This document shows, piece after piece, positions 24,322 through 33,070 of a DNA stretch of 64,000 nucleotides. Origin of the DNA: Chloroflexota bacterium (lineage in GTDB: Bacteria > Chloroflexota > Anaerolineae > Aggregatilineales > Phototrophicaceae). The notes beneath the pieces are model-generated. The model worked only from the letters and a program-made list of their open reading frames with translations. It did no database searches and was not told where the DNA came from. A program made the position numbers and the translations under genes. Each line of letters opens with the position of its first letter. Position 1 is the first letter of the stretch. The stretch is from contig JACAER010000032.1 in the NCBI GenBank assembly GCA_013388745.1, positions 1-64,000 on the forward strand, given 5' to 3'.

Positions 24322-25524
24322 TCAGACAGGCAGTGTCAGGCTCGCCAGATCGCGCGGGTAGTAGGTCAGCATTTCGATGCCGTCGTCGGTGATGAGCACG
24401 GTATCCGAATGGCGGAAGCCGCCCAGACTGGCCTTGTATAAGCCCGGCTCGACGGTAAAGACCATGCCCGGCTGCATCAGGGTGTGGTCGCCCGTATCCA
24501 GGAACGGCCCTTCGTGGTAGCGCAGGCCGATCGTATGGCCGCTGTGATGCTTCCAGTAGGGCATCAGGTCGTGGCGGGCGAAATAGGCGCGCACCGCTTT
24601 ATCGACCTCTGAGCACGGCACGCCGGGACGCATGGCTGCCAGCGCTGTGTCTTGCAGCGCCAGCATATGCTCGAAGAACCATTTTTGCTCGTCGCTCGGC
24701 TGCCCCAGTATCATTGTGCGTTCCAGTTCGCAGACATAGCCCCAGACCGGCGCTGATGCCCCTGTAACCAGCACATCGCCGGGTTGAAACGTCAGGTTGA
24801 GCGCCAGCGTGTGCGGTACGGCGGCGTTGCGCCCGATCTGGCCGCGATAGCCGGCGACTGCGCCCTCGTAGTAGGCGCTGTGGCCGCGATAGAGGGGGCC
24901 AATAGCGTCGAGCATAGCGCGCGTGGCCTCGCGCGAGGCACGGTTGCTGACTTCGGTTTCGCTGGCGCCGATAACCGTGTAGCGCTGTAAAAGTGTGTGG
25001 GCGAGGTGCGCCCAGCGCACGCTTTCGCGCAGCAGGGCGATCTCGGCGGGGGATTTGATCGCCATCTGGTCTTCGATAAAGGGGCGCACAGCGAAAAGCT
25101 GCGCACCGGCGACGACACTGAGGGGCTGGCCGCGATAGCCGAAAACCCAGGGATAGCCGTCGTGATCGGCGGCGATCAGGCCGCCGATTCCCATGTCCTT
25201 GAGCAGGTGGACGAGCGCGAAAATCGGGTGCGAGTCGCCGGGATATTCGGGGTAAGGCTCGACACGCTCGATAAGGGCGTTGGACTGCGCGTGTTCGACT
25301 TCAAGGCGCGGAACGAACAGGGCGCGCTGGCCGCTGGCGTTCATGACGAAGGCCATCGGACGTTCTGTCGGGATGAAGTGAAAGCCACTGTAGTACTTGA
25401 CATAATCAGGGTCGAAAAGGACGACGCCGGCGCAGCCGTTTTCGCCGAGGTGCTGTTGGAGGGCGGCGCAGCGCGCGCGGTATTCGCTGTCGCTGATACG
25501 TAGCTGCGTGGTGTGGAAGATCAT
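24322..25524 (-). CDS. M24-family (Xaa-Pro peptidase/creatinase fold) protein with altered metal site
   Basis: About 400 residues: a creatinase N-terminal domain (1-135) and a pita-bread C-terminal domain. The fold signatures are clear (GHTIGLRYHEGP, GMVFTVEPGLY, GGFRHSDTVLIT). Of the five usual metal ligands, the first Asp appears as Thr (LVTGASAPVWGY), the second as Glu (CELERTM), and the last Glu as Ser (RHSDT); only His and one Glu are kept. It may therefore be metal-free, like creatinase, or bind metal differently. ATG 25524 is chosen: GGAG lies upstream. It follows a [2Fe-2S] protein gene by 23 nt and is probably co-transcribed with it. Confidence 0.88.
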   Translation of the reverse strand: MIFHTTQLRISDSEYRARCAALQQHLGENGCAGVVLFDPDYVKYYSGFHFIPTERPMAFVMNASGQRALFVPRLEVEHAQSNALIERVEPYPEYPGDSHPIFALVHLLKDMGIGGLIAADHDGYPWVFGYRGQPLSVVAGAQLFAVRPFIEDQMAIKSPAEIALLRESVRWAHLAHTLLQRYTVIGASETEVSNRASREATRAMLDAIGPLYRGHSAYYEGAVAGYRGQIGRNAAVPHTLALNLTFQPGDVLVTGASAPVWGYVCELERTMILGQPSDEQKWFFEHMLALQDTALAAMRPGVPCSEVDKAVRAYFARHDLMPYWKHHSGHTIGLRYHEGPFLDTGDHTLMQPGMVFTVEPGLYKASLGGFRHSDTVLITDDGIEMLTYYPRDLASLTLPV

Positions 25525-25547
25525 GGGCGTACTCCTTGTGGGTGTGC

Positions 25548-25850
25548 TCAGGATTCGAGATGGGTGGCGACCATGCGGCGCAGTTTGTCCTCGCTGAGGC
25601 CGTTGGTCACGATGTCTTCGGGATAAATAACGCAGTTGGGGCCGGCACCGCACATACTCAGGCAGCGTGCGGTTTCGAGCTTGAGCGTCGGCGTTTGCGC
25701 GTCGTCGGCGCGCCGGGTGTTGAGGTCGTCGATCAGGGTTTGCAGGATAGGCAGCAGTTTGGCAGCGCGGCGGTCGAGGTTGCAGTATTCGCCCATACAG
25801 AGGACGATACGGCGTTTGGGGCGGGGGTTTTCGGTCATAAGGGACGGCAT
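25548..25850 (-). CDS. Thioredoxin-like [2Fe-2S] ferredoxin
   Basis: 100 residues from ATG 25850, or 96 from ATG 25838 (MTENPRPKRR). It matches thioredoxin-fold [2Fe-2S] proteins (NuoE/HoxE-like, Shethna type): IVLCMGEYC near the start and CLSMCGAGPNC later provide the cysteine ligands, followed by the conserved VIYPEDIVTNGLSEDKLRRMV. It likely carries one [2Fe-2S] cluster for electron transfer. Neither start has a good ribosome-binding site. A perfect -10 box TATAAT lies on the minus strand at 25879-25874, about 17-24 nt before the starts, so the leader is very short. The M24 gene follows after 23 nt. Confidence 0.88.
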   Translation of the reverse strand: MPSLMTENPRPKRRIVLCMGEYCNLDRRAAKLLPILQTLIDDLNTRRADDAQTPTLKLETARCLSMCGAGPNCVIYPEDIVTNGLSEDKLRRMVATHLES

Positions 25851-26177
25851 TCTGTTGATTCGTTATGTGATTGATTATAACAGGATGCAGTTGCGCCGAA
25901 ACATGCAGAGGGCGACAAAGCAGGCGTCGTTCTGCGTGTAATCACAGCCCTGGAGACGCAGGGAGCAGCGGGGCGGGAAGGTTTTCATGGACGACCTGTG
26001 GGCTTCAGAAACGCAGCAAAAGCGAAGGTTTCAGATGGGACGACCCATGGGGCAATTTATATGCACCTGTTTAGCTATGGGCCGCCCCAGTCCGACATTG
26101 ATACGTCAGGGGATATACGGCGCGCTTGCCAATGATCTGTGTGGACTATCGTGTCTGTGACTGAACCCCGACGACTG
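25851..26177. other. Non-coding interval between [2Fe-2S] gene and DUF6159 gene
   Basis: 327 nt without a convincing gene. It contains the ferredoxin -10 box (25874-25879) and two short hairpins: CCCTG-GAGACG-CAGGG near 25949 and ATGGG-ACGA-CCCAT near 26035. Both could shape the 3' end of the DUF6159 transcript, but neither has a T-run. Short open frames here lack ribosome-binding sites. No tRNA or known RNA recognised. Confidence 0.5.
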
Positions 26178-27074
26178 TCAACTCGCCTGGCGCTTCGGCT
26201 TGAACGCCTGCCGAATCACTGCCGAATCAAAGTCGCCGCCCACTTCGCCATCCTGTGCGTAATGATACAACGCTGCCTGATAAATGCCTGTCAGTGCCGA
26301 ACTGATCAGACCGATCACGACCAGCCCGCCGATGCCGACGATAACCACCGCCAGAATAAACGCGCCGTTCTGCGCAGTGATCGCCACGAACAGCAGCGGC
26401 ATGAACACCAGCAGGATGAAGCCGGCGATAATCCAGCCAAATACCGCGCTGATGCCGATGTTGGCGACCAGATTTTCGCCCCAGGTCTTCTTGAGCAAAT
26501 CCACGCTGCGCTTGACCGCGTCAACCGGCCCGATATTTTCTACCGCCAGAATCGGCACAACCAAAAAGGTCGCCACCGTCCAGCCGAATCCCAGCATTGA
26601 CGAAACGATCTGGCCGATGATACCGCCACGTTCCGAAATCGCGCGCAGCACCATGCCCACCGTCGCCGAAATCACGGCGTAACCGAAAATGTTGCCGATG
26701 CGCTGGCTGGCAATCCGAAAGCCGTCGGCCACCGTCGGGTCGCCGCCGCGCAGGCGGATCATGGCCGCGCCCACCAGCGCCGTATTGCAGAAAAACGTGA
26801 CAAAATAGGTGACAACGTAGAACAGGAACATCAGGATGATGCTCGGCAGCCAGGCATCGCTGCTGACACTGGCCGTCGCGCGTCCGCCGCGTTCGCTGGC
26901 CTCCACCATCGCCTGCATAATTCCCGACGCCGCAAAGGGCACGATAAAAGTTATCATCACCACAATCGCCCCCAGCGCCGAAATCAGCGGGAACACCAGC
27001 AGCTCCTTATCCGAGCGCAGCACCTGCATACTGGCCTTCGCCAGCTCCCAACTATTCGACAAACGATCAAACAT
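26178..27074 (-). CDS. DUF6159-family multi-pass membrane protein
   Basis: 298 residues with about six membrane segments. The N-terminus FDRLSNSWELAKASMQVLRSDKELLVFPLISALG is characteristic of the DUF6159 family found in Chloroflexi, Actinobacteria and archaea. Hydrophobic segments: ALGAIVVMITFIVPF, IILMFLFYVVTYFVTFF, YAVISATVGMVL, MLGFGWTVATFLVVPILAV, AGFILLVFMPLLFVAI, LAVVIVGIGGLVVIGLI. Function unknown. The start has AGGAGG 8 nt upstream. Its promoter region faces a histidine kinase operon and contains a LexA-like palindrome. Confidence 0.88.
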   Translation of the reverse strand: MFDRLSNSWELAKASMQVLRSDKELLVFPLISALGAIVVMITFIVPFAASGIMQAMVEASERGGRATASVSSDAWLPSIILMFLFYVVTYFVTFFCNTALVGAAMIRLRGGDPTVADGFRIASQRIGNIFGYAVISATVGMVLRAISERGGIIGQIVSSMLGFGWTVATFLVVPILAVENIGPVDAVKRSVDLLKKTWGENLVANIGISAVFGWIIAGFILLVFMPLLFVAITAQNGAFILAVVIVGIGGLVVIGLISSALTGIYQAALYHYAQDGEVGGDFDSAVIRQAFKPKRQAS

Positions 27075-27186
27075 GGCATTTCCTCCTGATATGTGCAGTC
27101 ACATGGGTTAAAACAAACATGCGCGCGATTCGATACGCACAGTCCTGCGTACAAAGAGGTGGACACCCTGCGCGAAAATTCATGAA

Positions 27187-27208
27187 TTTTTGAACACATG
27201 TTCAAAAA
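27187..27208. promoter_or_regulatory. LexA/SOS-box-like palindrome
   Basis: TTTTTGAACA-CA-TGTTCAAAAA is a perfect inverted repeat with 10-bp arms and a 2-nt spacer. Its core GAAC-ACAT-GTTC fits the Gram-positive type LexA box GAAC-N4-GTTC. It overlaps the -35 box of a predicted promoter for the kinase operon and lies 113 bp before the divergent DUF6159 gene. Assignment to LexA is inference; another dimeric repressor would give a similar pattern. Confidence 0.5.
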
Positions 27209-27229
27209 AAAGAAATCTTAAGGTATATT
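27201..27229 (+). promoter_or_regulatory. Predicted promoter of the kinase-receiver operon
   Basis: TTCAAA (27201-27206) and TATATT (27224-27229) lie 17 nt apart. The -35 is inside the LexA-like palindrome. The leader would be about 72 nt. Confidence 0.4.
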
Positions 27230-27307
27230 TGTCAAAATCTCGTTATATGCTTTAAACGGTAAGGGTGTTCCGATTGGTAATGTCACAATGTTGGAGAGAG
27301 GATCACA

Positions 27308-28846
27308 ATGATAAATGCCAGCCTAAAATCGAAGCTGTTGTTGGTTATCGGACTGCTGGTCGCGCTCATCATCGTAATCGCTGGGGTGTTCTGGCTGGCG
27401 CTGCGCGACATCCGCTCAAATTATGACGTTTTGTCCGCTATCAACCTGCCTATTACATCCAGTCTGCAAAAACAGGCCTATTTAGGCTCGCGCATCACCT
27501 CCTCTATCAATGAGTTAATTCTCGATCTCGTCCTGACCGGGGATGCAGACGAGACAGATGAAATCGAGCAGGATGTCGCCACGCTTTCCACCGAACTCGA
27601 TAATTATCGCGACCTGATTGATCAGGTCGTTATACAAGATAATGCGCCATTTCTCGCCGTCGAAACCGGCGGCCAGAGCATCGTGGCGTCGGCAGTGTCT
27701 GTACTCAGCGAAGATACCGAGGCCCTTACTGTAGAAAACTTAGTCGAGATCAGAGAAGAAATCGAAGAAATTGAGCACAGCTTTATCACCGAGATCGAAG
27801 CGCTGATCGCGCTAGAGCAAGCCGAGCTGCTAAACAACCGGCGCAATGTCGAAAACGCGACCAACAGCGCTGTGATTACAGTCGCGGTGATCTTCTTACT
27901 CGCCCTAGCCGCCATTCCCGCCACAATCTTGTATCTCGATCGTTCCGTGACCCAGCCGCTTAATAAGCTCATGATCGTCGTCGGCGCCTTGCGCGGCGGC
28001 AATCTGACGGTACGCAGCAAGCTCAACACACAGGATGAAATCGGCCAACTGGCGACGACCTTGAATCAACTGGCAGACACCGTCCAGGAAAAAATCGCGG
28101 TTTCCGAAGCAGCGCGCGAGCAGGCTGAACGTTCCGACCAGGTAAAATCCGCCTTTCTGGCCAGCATGTCGCATGAACTGCGCACCCCCCTCAATTCTAT
28201 TATCAACTTTACCCGCTTCGTGGCCGATGGCGACACCGGCCCAGTCAACGAACAGCAGGCGGAGCTGCTCACCGACGTCATCGGCAGCGCCAAACATCTG
28301 CTGGCGCTGATTAACGATGTGCTGGATATGTCGAAGATCGAAGCCGGCTCGCTCAATTTGTTTATCGAAGAGGACATTGATCTCAAGCTGCTGTTGGAAA
28401 GTGCCTTAAGCACTGCGCGCAGCCTGCTCGCCAACAAACCTGTCCGCTTACACGCTGACATCGCCGCGGATCTGCCATTGATGCGCGTTGATCGCCATCG
28501 TATCCTCCAGATTTTGTTAAACATTGTGTCCAACGCCTGTAAATTTACAGAGGAAGGCGAAATCCAAATTCGTGCGCAGCGCAGCGGTGACGAAGTGCTC
28601 ATTTCGGTCGCCGACACCGGTCCCGGCATCGCGCCGGAAGATCAAGCGCTGGTTTTCGAGGCCTTCAAACAAACCACCACCGGCCTGCGCCAGGCGGGCG
28701 GCACCGGCCTGGGAATGCCCATCGCTAAGAATCTGGCAGAAATACATGGTGGGCGTCTCTGGTTAGAAAGCGTAGTCGGACAGGGCGCGACGTTTTATGT
28801 CGCCCTGCCCGTTAACGCCATTGCAGCAGTGCCTGCAACGGCCTAG
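27308..28846 (+). CDS. Membrane sensor histidine kinase (4-helix sensor, HAMP)
   Basis: 512 residues. First membrane segment at about residues 11-31, an acidic helical extracytoplasmic domain (about 32-180, rich in E/D, four-helix-bundle type), second membrane segment about 183-205, HAMP (about 208-262), a HisKA domain with the histidine near residue 293 in ASMSHELRTPLNSI, then HATPase_c with NIVSNACKFT, DTGPGI and GGTGLGMPI. GAGAGAGGA lies just before the ATG. It leads an operon with three stand-alone receivers, which are its natural phosphate acceptors; none has a DNA-binding domain. Confidence 0.94.
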   Translation: MINASLKSKLLLVIGLLVALIIVIAGVFWLALRDIRSNYDVLSAINLPITSSLQKQAYLGSRITSSINELILDLVLTGDADETDEIEQDVATLSTELDNYRDLIDQVVIQDNAPFLAVETGGQSIVASAVSVLSEDTEALTVENLVEIREEIEEIEHSFITEIEALIALEQAELLNNRRNVENATNSAVITVAVIFLLALAAIPATILYLDRSVTQPLNKLMIVVGALRGGNLTVRSKLNTQDEIGQLATTLNQLADTVQEKIAVSEAAREQAERSDQVKSAFLASMSHELRTPLNSIINFTRFVADGDTGPVNEQQAELLTDVIGSAKHLLALINDVLDMSKIEAGSLNLFIEEDIDLKLLLESALSTARSLLANKPVRLHADIAADLPLMRVDRHRILQILLNIVSNACKFTEEGEIQIRAQRSGDEVLISVADTGPGIAPEDQALVFEAFKQTTTGLRQAGGTGLGMPIAKNLAEIHGGRLWLESVVGQGATFYVALPVNAIAAVPATA

Positions 28847-28861
28847 AAAGGAACACTATTC

Positions 28862-29275
28862 ATGGAAAACAACCAGCCCGGTATCCTGTACGTTGAAGAT
28901 GATGCCCAGAGTCGCAAGCTGATGGCGATTCTGCTCAAAGGGCGCATGAAACTCACCCACGTTACCATCCTTGAAGACAGCCAGGATTTTCTCACGCGGG
29001 TGCAGGCGCTCGAACCGAAACCTGATCTCATCCTGCTCGACATCCAGATGAAGCCATACAACGGCTTTGAGATGCTGCGGATGCTGCGTCAGCTCGACTG
29101 GATCGCCACCAGGCCAGTTGTCGCACTGACGGCCAGCGTGATGAATGAAGAAATTCAAAGCCTGCAGACGGCGGGTTTCGATGGCTGCCTCGCCAAACCG
29201 ATCGATATCAGCACCTTCCCGCAGACCCTCGAGCGCATCCTGGCGGGAGAGAAAATCTGGCGCGTGCTCAACTAG
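28862..29275 (+). CDS. Stand-alone response-regulator receiver 1
   Basis: 137 residues, one CheY-like domain. Acidic pocket YVEDD near residue 11, phospho-acceptor Asp in LILLDIQMKP, conserved switch Thr in ALTAS, and Lys in AKPID. After KP the protein ends with a motif shared with the next two receivers: FPQTLERILAGEKIW. No output domain. It starts 15 nt after the kinase gene, so the two are certainly co-transcribed. Confidence 0.93.
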   Translation: MENNQPGILYVEDDAQSRKLMAILLKGRMKLTHVTILEDSQDFLTRVQALEPKPDLILLDIQMKPYNGFEMLRMLRQLDWIATRPVVALTASVMNEEIQSLQTAGFDGCLAKPIDISTFPQTLERILAGEKIWRVLN

Positions 29276-29333
29276 CCCCACATCCTACAGAGGACTCAAC
29301 TCATTAGCATCATGAAAGCGATTATTGCAAGGT

Positions 29334-29774
29334 ATGGACAACAAATCTGAAATCGGTTCGCTGCACGGTAAACATTTCTTTATCGTCGAGGACAACCTGG
29401 AAAACCGTGTCGTTTTTCAGATCACCCTGATTAAACATGGCGTGACCATGGATTTTGAGCGCTGGGGACGCAATACGATGTTTCGGCTGGAGGGCACATC
29501 TCACGTCGATCTGATCATTCTCGACTTGATGTTAAAAGATCATATCTCTGGCCTCGATCTGTTCGATCAAATCCGCGCTGTACCGCGCTTCGCCTGGGTG
29601 CCCATCGTCGCCGTTTCCGCGATGGATCCAGTCATCGGCATCACCAAAACCCGTGCCAAAGGTTTTAACGGATTCATCGCCAAGCCGATTGAGACACACC
29701 TCTTTCCGCAGCAGCTTGCCGCGCTGATGGCCGGCCAACCCATATGGTATGCTGGCGCAAATACAGTGCCCTAA
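29334..29774 (+). CDS. Stand-alone response-regulator receiver 2
   Basis: About 146 residues. Receiver motifs: FIVEDNLENR, phospho-acceptor in LIILDLMLKD, switch residue in AVSAMD, and AKPIE. The C-terminal FPQQLAALMAGQPIW matches receivers 1 and 3. ATG 29334 is used; a TTG three codons earlier (29325) is also possible and neither has a clean ribosome-binding site. A 12-codon frame starting ATG 29312 overlaps the start out of frame and could couple or dampen translation, though this is speculative. Confidence 0.88.
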   Translation: MDNKSEIGSLHGKHFFIVEDNLENRVVFQITLIKHGVTMDFERWGRNTMFRLEGTSHVDLIILDLMLKDHISGLDLFDQIRAVPRFAWVPIVAVSAMDPVIGITKTRAKGFNGFIAKPIETHLFPQQLAALMAGQPIWYAGANTVP

Positions 29775-29818
29775 GCTAAAATAGATATCACCAACTTAGC
29801 AATAATGAAAGAGGTTGT

Positions 29819-30196
29819 ATGAAGCACGCACTGGTGATTGATGATAACCCACAGAATCTGAGGGTCATGGTGCAGTTGCTCGCCAAACAGGGCGTCACCT
29901 CCACCGAAATCCTGGACTCGCGCCAACTGCCTGGTCTGCTTCCCACACTGACGCAAATTGATGTGATCTTTCTTGACCTAGAGATGCCCGGTTTAGATGG
30001 CTACAAGGTCAAGGATTTACTGAAATCTCGTTTTAGCGCGACGCCCATCATCGCCTACACCGTGCATGTCAGCGAAATCAACGCCGCCAGAAAACTGGGA
30101 TTCGACGGTTTCCTGGGCAAGCCCCTGGATAATGTGCGTTTCCCAGACCAGCTCGCGCGCATCTTCAACGGCGAGCCGGTATGGGAACGGGGATAG
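29819..30196 (+). CDS. Stand-alone response-regulator receiver 3
   Basis: 125 residues. Receiver motifs: LVIDDNPQN, phospho-acceptor in VIFLDLEMPGLDGY, switch Thr in IAYTVH, and GKPLD. It ends with FPDQLARIFNGEPVW, the same C-terminal motif as the two receivers upstream. GAAAGAGG precedes the ATG. It is the last gene of the kinase operon; no DNA-binding or enzymatic output is encoded in the operon. Confidence 0.93.
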   Translation: MKHALVIDDNPQNLRVMVQLLAKQGVTSTEILDSRQLPGLLPTLTQIDVIFLDLEMPGLDGYKVKDLLKSRFSATPIIAYTVHVSEINAARKLGFDGFLGKPLDNVRFPDQLARIFNGEPVWERG

Positions 30197-30233
30197 CTGC
30201 AAGCATCTGCCAACAAAACCTGCGCCGCTTTGC

Positions 30234-30785
30234 CTAAGCGCCCGCCGCTGCGGCGCGCAGTTCCGCCGCCGTCGGTTGGCGCGAGATGCGCAGCGAGAGC
30301 CACGACGCCAGAATGCCCATCAGCGCCGCCGACAGGAAAATCAGGTGATAATCGCCCAGCCAATCGCTGAAAAAGCCGCCGGCCTGCGCCGCCACGCCTG
30401 CGCCGATCATGTGCGAACAGAAAATCCAGCCGTAGAGCGTGCTCACCGACTTGCGGCCAAAGCGCTGTGCGGTCAGATTGATCGTCGGCGGCACGCTTGC
30501 CACCCAATCCAGCCCATAGATCACGGCGAAGATCAGCAGCCCGCGCATTTCCACCACGAAGGGCAGCGCCACCAGCGACAGCCCGCGAAAGCCGTAGTAC
30601 ATCGCCAGCAGCAGCCGGTTCGGTTATCGTAGCGATCGCTCAGCCAGCCGGAAACCAGCGTATCGAAGATGTTCATGATGCCCATCAAACTGATCGCGCC
30701 AGCGCTGGCGACCGCTGTAAAGCCGTGTTCCAGCGTGTGTGGCAGCAAGATGCGTGCCGATCAGGCCATTCGTCAATCCAGGCAT
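30234..30785 (-). pseudogene. Decayed C-terminal half of an MFS transporter
   Basis: Only the second half of a 12-helix major-facilitator transporter is present. Reading starts near 30785 with GLTNGLIGTH (typical helix 7), continues in another frame from about 30755 (LPHTLEHGFTAVASAGAISL, then GWLSDRYDNR), and returns to the first frame near 30615 (MYYGFRGLSLVALPF to the stop at 30234). Two compensating single-base shifts are therefore needed. Helices 1-6 are absent: the sequence above 30790 shows no transporter homology and runs into the promoter of the next gene. The fragment resembles the monocarboxylate/oxalate antiporter branch. A real decaying gene is more likely than two sequencing errors, because half the gene is missing as well. 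Confidence 0.75.
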
Positions 30786-30938
30786 AATGCAGTCTGGCGA
30801 CACGAGTGTCATGCGCGTTTTTCTTACATTTGTTGGATAGTTTCGATTTTCATCGAACCACCGCCGCGCCTCAAGAGCCATTTATCGCCACCTGCTGTTA
30901 TAATCGGATGCATTGACCGATGCATAGGTGAACCTGCC

Positions 30939-32480
30939 TTGAAAAAAGCGCTGCTGCTGCTTGCCTTGTCTGTCGCTGCTGTCCTCGCATTACAAATTTT
31001 TTCGCTCGCCGCGCAGGACGCGCAGTGCGGCACGGTGGACGTCATCCAATTTCCCGTCGATACCGCCACGTTCCAGATGGTGCAGGGTTTCGGCGTGCCC
31101 AGCCCGCGCCACAACGGGCGCTATCACAGCGGTGAAGACTGGTTCGGCGGGCGCGACACCTCGCTCGGCCAGCCGGTAGAGGCGATCGCGCGCGGGCGTG
31201 TCACTTACAGTTCGCCGCGCGCCTGGGGGCGCGATGGCGGCGTCGTCATCATCGAGCATCTCATGCCCGATGGCAGCACCATTTACAGCCTGTACGGCCA
31301 TCTCATGGAACGCGGCGACATCCTGTTCCCCGCGCGTTATACTTGTGTCGAAATCGGCCAGATCATCGGCGCGATTGCCGACGTGCGTCCTGCCCCACAC
31401 GTGCATTTTGAGATTCGTGTCAGCGGCTCTGATCTGCCCGGCGCAGGCTACGAATGGGAAGACCCGCGCACACTCGGCCTGCGCGAACCGAGCGCCTTTA
31501 TCACCGATTGGCTGGCGTGGCTCAGCGCCGCGCACGAGTGGCACATCACGTTTGCCGATGCGCCGCGCGCCGCGCCGCTACTGCTCAACGACAACAGTCT
31601 GCTGACGCTCAACGGCCCCTATTTGCGCCGCGTCCTGCCGGATGGCCGCATACTGTGGCGCAGCGCTCTGGAAAAAACCACCGTCGGTATTGTCGGCTTT
31701 GAAGGCGCGCCGCTGCTGGTGTTCAGCGATGGCACACTTCAGCGCGTCGATTACGACGGCAATCTGGGGGAATCGTGGTCGCTGCAAACGACGTTCGACA
31801 GTCCGCCGCTGGCGCTGGGCGATGGCCGCCATGTGCTGCACACGGCGGATAACGCCTTGATCGCCGTCTCCGCCAATTGGCGCGAAATCGTCTGGCGGCT
31901 GGAAGGCGTGCGCCCCTATCTGCGCGCTTACGCCGGCACAGATTTGCTGGCGTTTGTCAGCGTTGATCATGAGGCGCTGCTGGTTTCGCGCGAGGGACAG
32001 CGTATAGGCCGCGCCCAACTGCGCGCAGACGGCGCCTTCGCCGCCGATGTGGCCTATACGCGCGGTGGTTTGTGGCGTATCAGTCCCGACGGCGACTGGA
32101 CACTGGCTGTTGATGTCGTTTCACAGTCAAACGACGCTCGTGCGCTGGCCGTGCGCGGCAGCAGCGTCTACGGCTTTGATGGCCGCGCCTTTTTTGCCTA
32201 TAACGACCAACTGCTTAGCTGGCAAGCGCCGCTTTTTTCACAACAGCCATTACTGGGTTGGGCGCAGTTAACGCTGCTCGAAAATACACTCTTGCTTATC
32301 AGCGCATCCGGCCATGCTGCGGCTGTTGCTGCCGCCGATGGCACGTTCTGCGCCAGTCTGCGTGTCTGGAACACGGATGCCCAGGCGCTGTTGTGGCATA
32401 ATCTGGGCAGTGATGGTTTGCTGCGGCTCATGATCGGCAGCACGCTTTTCGCGCTCGATTGGGAAGAATTCTCCTGTTGA
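30939..32480 (+). CDS. Exported M23 (LytM) peptidase domain fused to a beta-propeller
   Basis: About 513 residues from TTG 30939, preceded by AGGTG at 8 nt; no in-frame ATG or GTG fits, and the signal peptide KKALLLLALSVAAVLALQIF begins exactly there. The M23 domain (about residues 35-175) has the first zinc motif HSGEDW (H-x3-D), GVVIIEH, YGHL, and the final HVHFEIR. Such enzymes cut peptidoglycan cross-links, or recruit amidases. The remaining 330 residues form repeated short beta units (LLVFSDGTLQRVDYDGNL, GLWRISPDGDWTLAV, VYGFDGRAFFAYN), likely a PQQ-type propeller. TATAAT at 30899-30904 is the probable -10 box. Confidence 0.88.
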   Translation: MKKALLLLALSVAAVLALQIFSLAAQDAQCGTVDVIQFPVDTATFQMVQGFGVPSPRHNGRYHSGEDWFGGRDTSLGQPVEAIARGRVTYSSPRAWGRDGGVVIIEHLMPDGSTIYSLYGHLMERGDILFPARYTCVEIGQIIGAIADVRPAPHVHFEIRVSGSDLPGAGYEWEDPRTLGLREPSAFITDWLAWLSAAHEWHITFADAPRAAPLLLNDNSLLTLNGPYLRRVLPDGRILWRSALEKTTVGIVGFEGAPLLVFSDGTLQRVDYDGNLGESWSLQTTFDSPPLALGDGRHVLHTADNALIAVSANWREIVWRLEGVRPYLRAYAGTDLLAFVSVDHEALLVSREGQRIGRAQLRADGAFAADVAYTRGGLWRISPDGDWTLAVDVVSQSNDARALAVRGSSVYGFDGRAFFAYNDQLLSWQAPLFSQQPLLGWAQLTLLENTLLLISASGHAAAVAAADGTFCASLRVWNTDAQALLWHNLGSDGLLRLMIGSTLFALDWEEFSC

Positions 32481-32632
32481 TAAATCCCCGTCATGGAATC
32501 TATTAAGCACTCCCTATAAAGTTTGCAGTTTTGTTACATCGCGCTAGAATTTACGCAGCCTGTAATTTTAGGTATTTGCGCCTGGCACGAATTTCATTAT
32601 TCCCTTTGACAGCCCAAAAGGAGAAGCTGACC

Positions 32633-33058
32633 ATGCTCAAAGAATTCCAGAAATTCATCATGCGGGGCAATGTGCTCGACCTTGCCGTCGGTATCATCAT
32701 TGGCGCGGCCTTTACGACCATCGTCAATTCGCTGGTGAACGACATCATCATGCCACCGATCGGCTGGCTGCTGGGCGGTGTCGATTTCTCCGGCATCGTC
32801 ATCACGCTGCCGGCCTCGCCGCTGGCGGCGGCAGATGCCGCGCCGGTCACCATAAACGTCGGCATGTTTATCAACACCATCATCAACTTCCTGATCGTGG
32901 CCTTCGCTGTCTTCCTGCTGGTGCGCTCCGTCAACAACATGATGGAACGCTTCAAGAAACAGGAAGAAGTCAAGCCCGCCGCTCCCGCCGGCCCGACGAC
33001 CGAAGAAAAACTAGTCGCCGCAATCGACAAACTGAACAAATATCTCGAAACGAAATAG
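32633..33058 (+). CDS. mscL: Large-conductance mechanosensitive channel MscL
   Basis: 141 residues. N-terminal amphipathic helix and first membrane helix [20 protein letters not shown] followed by [21 protein letters not shown] are the MscL signature. A short periplasmic loop and second helix ([20 protein letters not shown]) follow, then a cytoplasmic helix [16 protein letters not shown]. It opens under membrane tension to release solutes during hypo-osmotic shock. ATG 32633 has AAGGAG upstream. A plausible promoter is TTGCAG (32523) - 16 nt - TAGAAT (32545). Confidence 0.97.
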   Translation: MLKEFQKFIMRGNVLDLAVGIIIGAAFTTIVNSLVNDIIMPPIGWLLGGVDFSGIVITLPASPLAAADAAPVTINVGMFINTIINFLIVAFAVFLLVRSVNNMMERFKKQEEVKPAAPAGPTTEEKLVAAIDKLNKYLETK

Positions 33059-33070
33059 CGCCGCGCGCAC

